Positions 28,667 through 37,901 are shown, numbered from the stretch's first letter. The stretch: 64,000 bases of DNA from CAVQSS01 sp963746605 (GCA_963746605.1 CAVVCH010000016.1:62001-126000); one strand, 5' to 3'. Notes: generated by a model not told the origin, from the letters alone. Translations and numbers: made by a program.

Positions 28667-31258
28667 CTACCCTTTTCTGAACAGCACCTCGCCTTTCGGC
28701 GTGGCGTCCACGATGATCTTGTCCTTCTCCCCGAATTCTCCTTCCAGCAGCTTCAGGGCCAGGGCATCCTGGATCCGGTGTTGAATAACCCGCTTCAGAG
28801 GCCGGGCCCCATAGACGGGATCAAAACCTTCCTTGGAAATCAGTTCCCGGGTGGCGTCCGACAGTTCGATCTCCAACTGCCGTTCGGCCAGCCTTTTCTG
28901 AAGGATCTGCACCTGGATATCGATAATGGCCTTGATCTGATCGCGGTCCAGGCTGTGAAAAATGACGATGTCATCGATCCGGTTAAGGAATTCAGGCTTG
29001 AAATGGGCCCGCAGGGCCTCCATGACCCGCCGGACCATTTCCTCGCGTTCCCGTTCGGTCAACTCCACGATATACTGGCTGCCGATATTGGAGGTCATGA
29101 TCACCAGGGTGTTCTTGAAATCCACGGTTCGGCCCTGTCCGTCGGTCATGCGGCCGTCGTCCAGGATCTGCAGCAGGGCATTAAAGACTTCGGGATGGGC
29201 CTTTTCAATCTCATCAAACAGGATCACCGAGTAGGGACGCCGACGAACCGCCTCGGTCAGGAATCCCCCTTCCTCGTAGCCCACATAGCCCGGGGGCGCC
29301 CCGATCAACCGGGAAACCGAATGCTTTTCCATGTATTCGGACATATCCACGCGCACCATGGCCTGCTCGTCGTCGAACAGGAACTCGGCCAGGGCCTTGG
29401 CCAATTCGGTTTTCCCGACCCCGGTGGGGCCCATGAAGATAAAGGATCCGATAGGCCGGTCGGGATCCTGCAGGCCGGAACGGGCGCGTCGCACGGCGTT
29501 GGCCACCACCCGGAGAGCCTCGTCCTGACCGATCACCCGCTCCCGGATCCGTTCTTCCATACGGATGAGTTTTTGCTTTTCCCCTTCCATCATTCGGGCA
29601 ACCGGGATGCCGGTCCATTTGGCCACCACTTCCGCCACGTCCTCATCGTCCACTTCCTCTTTCAGCATTTTCTGGGTGCTCTGAAGCTCGGTTAACTTTT
29701 TATTCTCCTCCTCCAGTTCCCGGTTCAACTCCAGCAGCTTCCCGTAGCGCAGTTCGGCCGCCCGGGTCAGATCCCCATGCCGTTCGGCATTCTGGGACTC
29801 GACTTTCAACTGCTCGATGTGCTCCTTGGTTTCCCTGATTTTCTGAATGGCCGTCTTTTCGAGCTCCCAGTGGATCTTCATGGTCCGGCTCTTTTCCTTC
29901 AAGTCGTCCAGTTCCTTTTCAATTTTAGAGCGCCGCTCCTGAGAAGCGGGATCCACTTCTTTCTTGAGGGCCTCTTTTTCGATCTCCAACTGGACGATCT
30001 TCCGTTCCAATTCGTCGATTTCCTGGGGCAGGCTGTCGATCTCGATCCGCAGTTTGGAGGCCGACTCGTCAATCAGATCGATGGCCTTGTCCGGCAGAAA
30101 CCGGTCGGTGATGTAGCGATTGGACAGGGTGGCCGCGGCCACGATGGCCGAGTCTTTGATCCGCACCCCATGGTGAACTTCGTACTTTTCCTTAAGCCCC
30201 CGCAATATGCCGATCGTGTCTTCCACCGAAGGTTCGGTCACCAACACGGGCTGGAAACGCCTTTCCAGGGCGGCGTCCTTTTCCACGTACTTCCGGTACT
30301 CGTTGATGGTGGTGGCCCCCACGCAGCGCAACTCGCCCCGGGCCAAAGCCGGCTTCAGCATGTTGGAGGCATCCATGGCCCCCTCGGCCTTGCCCGCACC
30401 CACCAGGGTGTGAAGTTCATCGATGAACAGGATAATCTCCCCCTGGGCCTCGGTCACTTCCTTGAGCACGGCCTTAAGGCGGTCCTCAAACTCACCCCGG
30501 TACTTGGCCCCGGCGATCAGGGCCCCCATGTCCAAGGCCACCACCCGCTTGTTTTTCAATCCTTCGGGGACGTCCCCGCTCACGATCCGCTGGGCCAAAC
30601 CCTCGACAATGGCCGTTTTCCCGACCCCGGGTTCCCCAATCAGAACCGGGTTGTTTTTGGTGCGCCGGGAAAGGACCTGAATGATCCGCCGCACTTCGTC
30701 GTCCCGCCCGATCACCGGGTCCAACTTGCCGCTCCGAGCCAGTTCGGTCAGGTCCCGGGCGTATTTTTCCAGAGGCTGGTATTTTTCCTCAGGGTTGGGG
30801 TCGGTGACCCGCTGGCTTCCGCGGATGTCCACCAGAGCCTTAAGCAAGGCCTCCCGGGTTATCCCCAGGGATCCCAGGGCCTGGGCCAGGGGGTCCCCCT
30901 TCTGGTCAACCATGACGATCAGCAGGTGCTCCATGCTGACAAAGTCATCCCGCATCTGGGAGGCCTCTTTAAAGGAGGCATCCAGGACGGCCTTGAGACG
31001 AGAGGAGAGATAGCTTTGGCCCGTACCCGCTCCGGAAACCGAAGGGATTTTATCCAGCAGGCCTTTCACCGCGCCTTTAACCTGATTGGGGTTAACCCCC
31101 AGTTTCTGCAAAAGGGGCGTAATGATATTATCGGGCTGATTCAGGAAAGTGGTCAGCAGGTGTTCGGGTTCGATCTGTTGATGCCCCATTCCTTCGGCCA
31201 GCGACTGGGCCGACTGGATCGCTTCCTGAACCTTTATGGTAAATTTGTCGAAACGCAT
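28667..31258 (-). CDS. clpB: ClpB disaggregase
   Basis: An 863-residue Hsp100 chaperone that works with DnaK to dissolve aggregates. The N-terminal double Clp repeat (FTIKVQEAIQSAQSLAEGMG) is followed by AAA1 (Walker A GEPGVGKTAIVEG), a long coiled-coil middle domain (about 410-530) and AAA2 (Walker A GPTGVGKTELAKAL, Walker B VILFDEIEKAH). The start at 31258 is chosen because GGAGG lies six bases upstream; an upstream in-frame TTG at 31273 overlaps the leader hairpin. Its leader has an unusual hairpin (see separate entry). Confidence 0.97.
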   Translation of the reverse strand: MRFDKFTIKVQEAIQSAQSLAEGMGHQQIEPEHLLTTFLNQPDNIITPLLQKLGVNPNQVKGAVKGLLDKIPSVSGAGTGQSYLSSRLKAVLDASFKEASQMRDDFVSMEHLLIVMVDQKGDPLAQALGSLGITREALLKALVDIRGSQRVTDPNPEEKYQPLEKYARDLTELARSGKLDPVIGRDDEVRRIIQVLSRRTKNNPVLIGEPGVGKTAIVEGLAQRIVSGDVPEGLKNKRVVALDMGALIAGAKYRGEFEDRLKAVLKEVTEAQGEIILFIDELHTLVGAGKAEGAMDASNMLKPALARGELRCVGATTINEYRKYVEKDAALERRFQPVLVTEPSVEDTIGILRGLKEKYEVHHGVRIKDSAIVAAATLSNRYITDRFLPDKAIDLIDESASKLRIEIDSLPQEIDELERKIVQLEIEKEALKKEVDPASQERRSKIEKELDDLKEKSRTMKIHWELEKTAIQKIRETKEHIEQLKVESQNAERHGDLTRAAELRYGKLLELNRELEEENKKLTELQSTQKMLKEEVDDEDVAEVVAKWTGIPVARMMEGEKQKLIRMEERIRERVIGQDEALRVVANAVRRARSGLQDPDRPIGSFIFMGPTGVGKTELAKALAEFLFDDEQAMVRVDMSEYMEKHSVSRLIGAPPGYVGYEEGGFLTEAVRRRPYSVILFDEIEKAHPEVFNALLQILDDGRMTDGQGRTVDFKNTLVIMTSNIGSQYIVELTEREREEMVRRVMEALRAHFKPEFLNRIDDIVIFHSLDRDQIKAIIDIQVQILQKRLAERQLEIELSDATRELISKEGFDPVYGARPLKRVIQHRIQDALALKLLEGEFGEKDKIIVDATPKGEVLFRKG

Positions 31259-31269
31259 AGTTTCCTCCA

Positions 31270-31317
31270 CCAATAAAATTTCCCTAAAAGCCGGGAAATT
31301 TTATATAATTTTATTGG
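31270..31317 (-). promoter_or_regulatory. AU-rich leader hairpin before clpB, RNA-thermometer candidate
   Basis: In the clpB transcript CCAATAAAATT pairs with AATTTTATTGG, and inside it AAATTTCCC pairs with GGGAAATTT. The 3' arm ends directly against the TGGAGG ribosome binding site, and the CUCC just 5' of the stem can instead pair with GGAG of that site. The predicted transcription start lies at the 5' foot, so the whole leader is this hairpin. Confidence 0.5.
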
Positions 31318-31322
31318 AGCTA

Positions 31323-31351
31323 AAAATAACCACCCGGCCCGGCCTTGTCAA
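31323..31351 (-). promoter_or_regulatory. Putative sigma70 promoter of clpB
   Basis: TTGACA (31346-31351, minus strand) is followed after exactly 17 bases by TATTTT (31323-31328). Transcription would begin near 31316, at the edge of the leader hairpin. No CIRCE-type or sigma32-type sequence is seen. Confidence 0.55.
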
Positions 31352-31400
31352 GAAGTTGAAAAATGAATAAGCGTCAATTATTATTGGATTTTTCTGTTTT

Positions 31401-32054
31401 ATGGTGGATCGCAGACTGTTTTTGAAACAACTGGCGGGGTATCCCACGGGTTTCCTGTTGACCTTCATATATTGGATTTCCCAACCTGAAATATCCTGGG
31501 GGGCCGCCAGGCGCCTCTTGCCGAAAGGCACCGACTTGAAAACCCTGGTCAACGAAAACCCGGCGCTGCTGGATGTCCGGGACCTGGAAGTCCAGCCCCT
31601 TAATGAATTCGGCACCATGGGCCTTTCCGATCAGGTTACGGATTTAGGCGCCTGGAAGCTCACCGTCTCCGGCGAGGTCAAAAAAGGTCTCACCCTGACC
31701 TACGATCAAATCCGGGACTTGCCCGAGATTGAAAAACAGGTCTTGTTGATCTGCCCCGGTTTTTTCGCTAATCACGGTCGTTGGAAGGGATTCTCCCTGA
31801 TAGAATTGTCCAAGCGGGCGGGACTGAAAAAGGGTGTTAACTTTGTCACCATTTCCGGTCCTGCAGGTCCCTATGAAAAAACGGGCCGTTTCCCCTTAAA
31901 GGACATCCAATCCGCCAAAGTATTTCTGGCTTACCAGGTGAACGGCGAACCCCTTACCCGGAAGCACGGCTTTCCACTGCGATTGGTGGCTGAAGGGTAT
32001 TACGGATACGAGTGGGTCAAGTATGTCGACAAAATCCAGTTTGACCGCCTGTGA
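31401..32054 (+). CDS. Molybdopterin-dependent oxidoreductase, sulfite-oxidase fold
   Basis: A 217-residue protein with the Oxidored_molyb fold. A twin-Arg start (VDRRLFLKQL) and hydrophobic stretch suggest Tat export. LLICPGFFANHGRWKG contains the Cys (118) expected to bind molybdenum, and LRLVAEGYYGYEWVKYVDKI is the usual C-terminal region. It is shorter than MsrP (YedY), about two thirds of it, and no haem-binding partner is adjacent. It may reduce or oxidise a small sulfur or nitrogen compound in the periplasm; substrate unknown. It is divergent from clpB and overlaps nothing. Confidence 0.8.
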   Translation: MVDRRLFLKQLAGYPTGFLLTFIYWISQPEISWGAARRLLPKGTDLKTLVNENPALLDVRDLEVQPLNEFGTMGLSDQVTDLGAWKLTVSGEVKKGLTLTYDQIRDLPEIEKQVLLICPGFFANHGRWKGFSLIELSKRAGLKKGVNFVTISGPAGPYEKTGRFPLKDIQSAKVFLAYQVNGEPLTRKHGFPLRLVAEGYYGYEWVKYVDKIQFDRL

Positions 32055-32133
32055 TCCGTCCGAACAATTCCCTTCACTCTTCTTTTCACCTCCCATCTTG
32101 ACAGATCCGTTCGATTCTTATAGGCTTTCAAAA

Positions 32134-33033
32134 ATGAATACCTATATCCGCGCCTTAAGGCTTCCTTTCTTGACAGGATCTTTGCTTCCGGTCCTGCAGG
32201 CCGCGGCCCTGGCTTATCGGGATGGATCTTCAAATGTCCTGCACCTGCTTCTGATCCTGATCGGAGTAGGCGCACTGCACAGCGCCGGCAACCTGATCAA
32301 CGACTATATCGACACCCCCCGCAGCGACAGCCTGAACCCCAACCCCACCCCCTTCAGCGGCGGCAGCCGGGTGATCCTGGAAAACCTGCTCAGCGCCCGT
32401 TGGGTTTTCTGGACCGCGATCGCCTGTTTCGCCCTGGCTGTGCTCATCGGACTCTACCTGATTGCGAACGGGCGCCCCTATGTGGCCCTGATCGGTCTGC
32501 TGGGCTTGATCGCCGGACTTTTTTACTCCCTTAACCCGATTCAATTCATGTCCCATGGAATGGGAGAGATCACCATTTTTCTGGCCTTCGGACCTCTGAT
32601 CACCTGGGGGACCTATTACGTGATCTCCGGTCAGCTTACCGGGGAGGCCTTCCTGCTCGGGTTTCCCCTGGGCTTCCTGATCACGGCCATTATCTGGATC
32701 AACGAGTTTCCGGACTATCAGGCCGATAAGGCGGCCGGCAAACACAACCTGGTGGTGCGGCTGGGACTAGCCCCTTCGCGCTGGATCTATGCCGTCTTAA
32801 TGCTGAGCCCTTTTCTCTTTCTTCTGGTTCTGGTGAGCGCCCAGGGGCTGTCCCCTATGGTACTGGCCGCCTGGCTGGCCCTCCCGCTGGCCCTCAAGGG
32901 GATCAAAATCTGTTGGCGGCATTATTCGGAACCGGGAAAGATCGTCCCCGCCCAAGCCCTGACCATCCAAACCCACATGGCCCTGGGACTGTTGATGGTC
33001 CTTGGATTGCTCCTCAGCCACTGGGTCGGATAA
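32134..33033 (+). CDS. UbiA-family prenyltransferase (MenA-like)
   Basis: A 299-residue membrane protein with about eight or nine hydrophobic helices. The two Asp-rich motifs are NDYIDTPRSD and NEFPDYQADKAAGK, which bind Mg-prenyl diphosphate. Family members attach isoprenoid chains to naphthoate or hydroxybenzoate in quinone biosynthesis; the second motif style and the short length suggest the MenA side, but this is not decisive. Start at 32134 is preferred to an in-frame ATG at 32023 that overlaps the upstream gene. Confidence 0.8.
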   Translation: MNTYIRALRLPFLTGSLLPVLQAAALAYRDGSSNVLHLLLILIGVGALHSAGNLINDYIDTPRSDSLNPNPTPFSGGSRVILENLLSARWVFWTAIACFALAVLIGLYLIANGRPYVALIGLLGLIAGLFYSLNPIQFMSHGMGEITIFLAFGPLITWGTYYVISGQLTGEAFLLGFPLGFLITAIIWINEFPDYQADKAAGKHNLVVRLGLAPSRWIYAVLMLSPFLFLLVLVSAQGLSPMVLAAWLALPLALKGIKICWRHYSEPGKIVPAQALTIQTHMALGLLMVLGLLLSHWVG

Positions 33034-33043
33034 GGAGCGCCCC

Positions 33044-33466
33044 ATGCGGATCATGAGCCTGGACCTGGGCAGCAAGACCATCGGCGTAGCCCTCAGCGAC
33101 CCGCTGACCATCACCGCCCAGACGCTGACCACCATCCACCGAACCACCCTGGCCAAGGATCTGGAGGCCATCTCGCGGTTGGTCGAAGAGCATCAGGTGG
33201 AAGAACTGGTTGTCGGGCTGCCGATCAACATGGACGGTTCGCGGGGAGGGGCCGTGGATAAGGTAGAAACCTTTATCGAGCAGCTTAGCCTCCGGCTGAC
33301 CATCAAGATTATCCCCTGGGACGAACGTCTCTCCACCGTGGCGGCCGAAAGGATCCTCCTGGAAGGCGATTTGAGCCGGGCCAAGCGGAGAAAAGTTATC
33401 GACCGCCTTTCGGCGGCGATTATCCTTCAGGGTTATCTCGACAGCCGTCCCAGAAGCCGGGGTTAA
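33044..33466 (+). CDS. ruvX: RuvX/YqgF Holliday junction resolvase-like nuclease
   Basis: A 140-residue RNase H-fold protein. The start MRIMSLDLGSKTIGVALSD gives the first catalytic Asp; VVGLPINMDGSRGG is the second motif and WDERLSTVAAERIL the third; the final Asp is in KVIDRLSAAIIL. In other bacteria it also takes part in 16S rRNA 5' processing. AAGGAG lies before the ATG at 33044. It starts 10 bases after the prenyltransferase and ends 6 bases before mltG, as in many genomes where yqgF and mltG are adjacent. Confidence 0.93.
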   Translation: MRIMSLDLGSKTIGVALSDPLTITAQTLTTIHRTTLAKDLEAISRLVEEHQVEELVVGLPINMDGSRGGAVDKVETFIEQLSLRLTIKIIPWDERLSTVAAERILLEGDLSRAKRRKVIDRLSAAIILQGYLDSRPRSRG

Positions 33467-33472
33467 TAGCCC

Positions 33473-34483
33473 TTGAAACGTTTTCTGACCATCATTGTCT
33501 TTGCCCTCTTCGTCTCCGTCACCCTGGCCTTCCACTCCTTCTATCTTTTTTTATATCCTCCGCCCGTGGCTGAACCGGAGGCGAGGATCGTCCGCATCCA
33601 GGCGGGGATGGGGCTCCGTCCGATCGCCCGGGTGCTGGAAGCGGAGGGAATCATCCAGGACCCCCATAAATTCATGCTGCTGGCCTGGTGGAAAGGAGTG
33701 GGCAAGAAAATCCAGTGGGGTGAATTTGAGATGCACACCGGGGAGCCTCCCCTGACGGTGCTGGACTATTTAACCTCCGGCAAAACCCTGTTGAAACGGG
33801 TGACCTTTCCCGAAGGGTTCACCCTCAAACAGATCGCCGAGCGTTTGGCCCATGAGAACCTGGCCGTAGCGGAGGACTTCCTGGCCTCGGCCCGGGATCG
33901 GACCTGGCTGAAGGAACTGGATCTGCCGGGGAACTCCCTGGAGGGATTCTTGTTTCCGGATACCTATATCTTGCATAGAGGGATGTCGGTCCGGGCCATG
34001 CAAAAACGGATGGTCAACCGATTCAAGGAGGTCTTTCAACGGTGCCGATCGAACGGAGCGGCGGATGCCCCCTTGGCCCTCAATTTGAATCAATTAGTCA
34101 CCCTGGCCTCCATCGTCGAGAAGGAAACCGGGCAGTCTCCTGAACGACCCCTGATAGCCTCCGTCTTCTATAATCGGCTCAGATTGGGCATGCCTTTGCA
34201 AAGTGACCCAACGGTAATATACGGAATAAAGGACTTCAACGGAGATCTAACCAAAAATGACCTTCTGCGGCCGACTCCCTACAACACCTACGTCCTCCCG
34301 GGATTGCCTCCCGGCCCCATCGCCAATCCCGGGGAAGACGCCCTGCGGGCCGTTCTCTACCCGGACAAAACCGATTACCTCTATTTTGTCTCCAAAAATA
34401 ATGGCAGCCATTATTTCTCCAGAAATGTCGGGGAACACAACCGGGCCGTAGTTCGATACCAGTTGCGGGGTCATCAAAACTAA
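33473..34483 (+). CDS. mltG: Endolytic murein transglycosylase MltG
   Basis: A 336-residue inner-membrane enzyme that cuts nascent glycan strands and sets their length. A single N-terminal helix (FLTIIVFALFVSVTLAF) is followed by a LysM-like region and the YceG domain, with the catalytic Glu in LASIVEKETGQ and YNRLRLGMPLQSDPTVIYG downstream. The start is TTG at 33473, six bases after ruvX, without a strong Shine-Dalgarno, so translational coupling is possible. Confidence 0.95.
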   Translation: MKRFLTIIVFALFVSVTLAFHSFYLFLYPPPVAEPEARIVRIQAGMGLRPIARVLEAEGIIQDPHKFMLLAWWKGVGKKIQWGEFEMHTGEPPLTVLDYLTSGKTLLKRVTFPEGFTLKQIAERLAHENLAVAEDFLASARDRTWLKELDLPGNSLEGFLFPDTYILHRGMSVRAMQKRMVNRFKEVFQRCRSNGAADAPLALNLNQLVTLASIVEKETGQSPERPLIASVFYNRLRLGMPLQSDPTVIYGIKDFNGDLTKNDLLRPTPYNTYVLPGLPPGPIANPGEDALRAVLYPDKTDYLYFVSKNNGSHYFSRNVGEHNRAVVRYQLRGHQN

Positions 34484-34587
34484 CCAAACCTAATTGTAAT
34501 TTTATGAATCCCGGGATGGCAATGGCTCAAACAAGTTGGAGTAATGGAGGATGGGCAATGTTTGTATAGAACATATAGGGGGAACCC

Positions 34588-34848
34588 ATGAATCAGAAAA
34601 TTCACAGCCACGCGTTTGTGGAACAGTATGAGGGGATGGTAGGATTCGGTTTTGACCGGGAGACCGATGAAAAATCTCTGATAGTCTACCTGCAAAAATT
34701 TTCCGACGATGCGCTTCTGGCCGCGCTGGTCCCTCGGCTGAGCGATACCGAAATCCAGGAACTCTTTGAACGGGTTTCCCACTTGTTAAAAGAACACCTG
34801 CAGGAAGCCGAGTATCACCAATTATTCCTGAAAGACGAAACCCCTTGA
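34588..34848 (+). CDS. Small conserved-looking protein of unknown function
   Basis: An 86-residue acidic protein without a signal or membrane segment. It shows mixed strand/helix character: YEGMVGFGFDRETDEKSLIV then KFSDDALLAALVPRLSDTEI and a final long helix. AGGGGGAACCC places a good ribosome site before the ATG. I do not recognise its family. It stands 104 bases after mltG. Confidence 0.7.
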   Translation: MNQKIHSHAFVEQYEGMVGFGFDRETDEKSLIVYLQKFSDDALLAALVPRLSDTEIQELFERVSHLLKEHLQEAEYHQLFLKDETP

Positions 34849-34984
34849 AGAATACGGAGGTCTCTAGACTTGACCTTTCAGGTAGGCTTGCCGCCTTTCT
34901 TGCGGAAAGACAGGATTTCGGCGTGTTTCTTATCCGCCAGAAAGCGCATCTTACCCCGGAGGGAGATCAAGGGTATTGACGAAC

Positions 34985-36076
34985 TTAAAACCATTTCTTT
35001 TTTACCCTTTCGCCATATTCCACGAGCGGTTGCTCCAGAAAACGGGTACTGATGAATCCCCAGAGAAGGACCACGATCAACAGAAAAAAAAGCACCACCC
35101 CATTGACTAGAGGTCCAGGAATAAATAAAAGTGCCCAACACCTGCCCAGGGCCGACAGCACCAGCACGTGGGAAAGATAGATGGAATAAGAGGCGTCTCC
35201 GATTTGTTGAAGCCTCCGGGGAAGGATGACCCCCCCCTGGACTTCAAGGGCCGTTGCCCCATACACTATCAGGATGGAGGGAATCCCGAAAAGAAGGACC
35301 CGCAGCCAACCCGCCGGAATCTCCGGACCGACAGCCCCGGGGTAACTCAGGGAAAGAACGATCCAAAACCCGACTCCGGTTCCCAAGGCCCATCTGCCGC
35401 CGGGTCCGTGTCCATTCAAAACCAGCAATCCGATGAAACATCCGGTGATAAACTCAAGGGCCAGGGGATGATAGGTAACCAGGGGCCAGGAGAAGGAAGG
35501 CCCCGAAACCCCGGAAAAAGCCAAACCGACTACCAGAGCGGTCCAGAGCAGCAGCAGGGCCTTAACATATTTCTCGGGGGCCAGCAGCAACAGGGCGAAC
35601 ACCAGGTAATAATAGAGCTGATGGATCAATACCCACCCCACAGCCAACAAGGGCAGCCTGGTTTGGGGCAGCAGAAGAAAGGAGGCGAAGAGATCCGCTT
35701 GATGCCCCTGCATGGCGTTTACCCACTGGGGTTTAAAAAGAAATACCAAAAGAACGAGGGAACTGTAGAACCAGTACAGGGGAAATACCCGGGTCAGTCG
35801 GTTGAAAATAAAACGGGGGAAATAGCCTGCTTGTTGAAATCTTCCCCGGGCCGTCATCACCAGCGCCACCCCGCTGATCACCAGGAATAAATCGACCCCC
35901 GAAGCTCCCAGGACTAAAAAGTCGGGAAGGGCCCTCACCCCCTGCCCGTACTTTCTCTCAATGGCCAGCAGGTGAAAAAGGACTACCAGGAGCGCCGCGA
36001 TTCCCCGCAGAGCCTGAATGTTTTTGATTCTTTTTGATGAGGCCGTCTGTCCAACCCTCCGGGGCAAACCACCCAC
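34985..36076 (-). CDS. Acyltransferase 3 family membrane protein
   Basis: A 363-residue protein of the OafA/NodX type with about ten transmembrane helices. The signature start is KNIQALRGIAALLVVLFHL, with the conserved Arg and His; FFLVISG-like LFLVISGVALVM follows, and SYSIYLSHVLVL is the C-terminal motif. Members acetylate sugars of surface polysaccharides. The start codon is GTG at 36076, only nine bases from ksgA's stop, so it probably shares that transcript. Confidence 0.88.
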   Translation of the reverse strand: MGGLPRRVGQTASSKRIKNIQALRGIAALLVVLFHLLAIERKYGQGVRALPDFLVLGASGVDLFLVISGVALVMTARGRFQQAGYFPRFIFNRLTRVFPLYWFYSSLVLLVFLFKPQWVNAMQGHQADLFASFLLLPQTRLPLLAVGWVLIHQLYYYLVFALLLLAPEKYVKALLLLWTALVVGLAFSGVSGPSFSWPLVTYHPLALEFITGCFIGLLVLNGHGPGGRWALGTGVGFWIVLSLSYPGAVGPEIPAGWLRVLLFGIPSILIVYGATALEVQGGVILPRRLQQIGDASYSIYLSHVLVLSALGRCWALLFIPGPLVNGVVLFFLLIVVLLWGFISTRFLEQPLVEYGERVKKKWF

Positions 36077-36085
36077 CGCCAGGTT

Positions 36086-36919
36086 TTATTCCTTCGCGGG
36101 CTTCATCCGGTTCAAGGTGTTGGCCAGGTTGACGAATCGGGGGATGGACAGGGTCTCGCCACGGCTTTGGGGATCGATCTGATTTTCCGTCAAAGCCCCC
36201 TGGATCCACTCCACCGGGAAGCGTCCGTCGGCGGTCAGCGCGTTTTTCAATTGTTTCCGGCGCTGCCCGAAGGCCGAGCGGACCGTCCATTGGAAAACCT
36301 CCTTGTTTTCCAGCGGCGGGTTCAGGCGGTCGCGGAGGCGTATTTGAACAAACGTGGAGGCCACCTTGGGCTTGGGAAAGAAGGAACCGGGCCCTAAAGT
36401 CAACAACGGTTTTACTTCGGCATAGTAACCGATCAAGACCGTCAGCAGCCCGTAGGTCTTCTGGCCCGGTTTTCCGCTCAAGCGATCGGCTACTTCTTTC
36501 TGGAGCATCACATAAGCCCCCTCCACTATTTCCCGATGCTCGATAATCTTGAACAAAACCGGTGTAGATATATGATAAGGCAGGTTGCCGACCAGAAAAA
36601 AAGGCGCGCCCAGCAGGGTAAACCAATTCCGCCAGTCGATTTTCAAAAAGTCTTCGTGGACCACCCGAATATTATCCCGTCCTGATCGACGGACTTTTTC
36701 TTGAAGCTGGGCGGCCAGGCCGGCATCGATTTCCAGCGCCAGAACGGTGGCTGCTTTTTCAGCCAATAAAAAAGTTATGGCCCCCTGCCCGGCCCCTAGT
36801 TCCACAACGGCCCTATCCGCTGTCAAGGGAACTTGTTCCACAATTCTCCGGGCGGTGGCCGGGTTGCGGAGGAAATTCTGGCCCAAGGATTTCAGGGGCG
36901 GTAAGATTTTGAGTTCCAC
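36086..36919 (-). CDS. rsmA: 16S rRNA dimethyladenosine transferase
   Basis: A 277-residue SAM methyltransferase (KsgA/RsmA) that dimethylates two adjacent adenines near the 3' end of 16S rRNA. SLGQNFLRNPATARRIVEQ is the N-terminal region, VVELGAGQGAITFLLA the SAM loop, and VGNLPYHISTPVLFKI carries the NLPY catalytic motif. The C-terminal helical domain contains FGQRRKQLKNAL. It starts four bases after the YkgJ-type gene ends. Confidence 0.96.
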   Translation of the reverse strand: MELKILPPLKSLGQNFLRNPATARRIVEQVPLTADRAVVELGAGQGAITFLLAEKAATVLALEIDAGLAAQLQEKVRRSGRDNIRVVHEDFLKIDWRNWFTLLGAPFFLVGNLPYHISTPVLFKIIEHREIVEGAYVMLQKEVADRLSGKPGQKTYGLLTVLIGYYAEVKPLLTLGPGSFFPKPKVASTFVQIRLRDRLNPPLENKEVFQWTVRSAFGQRRKQLKNALTADGRFPVEWIQGALTENQIDPQSRGETLSIPRFVNLANTLNRMKPAKE

Positions 36920-36923
36920 GGAT

Positions 36924-37856
36924 TCAGGCCCTGGCCAGGACCTTCAGACGGCCGTCCGGTTCGAGGCTGATTCGATATCCGAAAGAAGCGACCACTTCCG
37001 TCAGGGGACGGCCCAATAGAAACACCAGATGTTCCGGCCTTAGCCCATAGGTTTCGCCAAGGAATTCACGGGTGTGTCGATCAAAACCCAATCCCTCCAT
37101 CACCCAATCCTGACCGTCCTTTTGCTGTTCCGCGGCCTGCTTCAATCCCTTCTCCAGATTCAAAAGATCACACTTTTCCTCGTGCGACTCGATTACCGGA
37201 AGAATAGGATCGAGAGGAGAAAAGAGATCCTGACGTTTTAAGGGTCTACCTCTTTCCAACCTCCTAAAATCCTGAGGATTCCAGCACTCCAGGATCCGGC
37301 ACTGAAGCGGACGGTTGTCATAAATCCCACAGACGCCGGATTGGGTCTGGAAGAAAAGGCATTCCCGGGTTCCGGGTTTCTCTTGAATCTTGACCTGTTC
37401 ATGGGATAATTGAATCAGCTCGTTTCGTTCATTAGAAAACCCTATTTCGCCCTTTCTGAGGGTCATTACGTCTGTCCGCTTGATAGCCCCCCTGAGCACC
37501 AGGGATAAATCCTCCTGATACAGGGAAGGGCTGCCCTTCCGGCAGCAGGTCCCGCACTTTATACAGTAGGGCCGGGTGGCATAGGCCGCCTTTTCCACCA
37601 CCCGGGCCACGCTTTCCCAACCATTCACCCGCTGCGTCCGGTTCCAGCTTTCCCAGTACTTAAGCAACTTCTCATAAGTCCCGGAGTCGGACACTTTGAT
37701 CCAGACGGATTCAAAGGCGGCGGGGGATTGGATCTCCAAAAGGATTTCCCGAAGGGCCTGGCGCACGTGGATTTCCAGGTCGGTCGATGGACCTTCCAGG
37801 AAGGCGGCGAAAGCGGAATGGGTCTCTATTTCCTTAGTCGGCATATGATGACTCAA
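36924..37856 (-). CDS. YkgJ-family cysteine-cluster protein
   Basis: A 310-residue protein with a zinc/iron-chelating Cys cluster: CIKCGTCCRKGSPSL (three Cys within eight residues) and later GVCGIYDNRPLQCRILECW. These are hallmarks of the YkgJ/CxxCxxCC family, whose molecular role is not settled. The N-terminal 100 residues and C-terminal 100 residues lack recognisable domains. It is next to ksgA on the same strand. Start could be M1 or M5. Confidence 0.8.
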   Translation of the reverse strand: MSHHMPTKEIETHSAFAAFLEGPSTDLEIHVRQALREILLEIQSPAAFESVWIKVSDSGTYEKLLKYWESWNRTQRVNGWESVARVVEKAAYATRPYCIKCGTCCRKGSPSLYQEDLSLVLRGAIKRTDVMTLRKGEIGFSNERNELIQLSHEQVKIQEKPGTRECLFFQTQSGVCGIYDNRPLQCRILECWNPQDFRRLERGRPLKRQDLFSPLDPILPVIESHEEKCDLLNLEKGLKQAAEQQKDGQDWVMEGLGFDRHTREFLGETYGLRPEHLVFLLGRPLTEVVASFGYRISLEPDGRLKVLARA

Positions 37857-37901
37857 ATCAGAAATCCGAAAAGAACCGGAGGGCTATTTAGTGGAGGACC
37901 C

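Noticed and set aside
29777..31276. Long plus-strand open frame (about 499 codons)
   Set aside because: It lies wholly antisense to clpB, whose motifs are intact; the composition (many Leu/Phe/Gly without motifs) is that of a codon shadow.
31258..31400. CIRCE or sigma32 control of clpB
   Set aside because: No TTAGCACTC/GAGTGCTAA pair and no sigma32-type -10 (CCCCAT) is seen; a normal sigma70 match is.
34878..35141. Minus-strand small open frame ending LSFRKKGGKPT
   Set aside because: It overlaps the acyltransferase gene end on the same strand in another frame and has no convincing ribosome site; possibly a relic tail, but unsupported.
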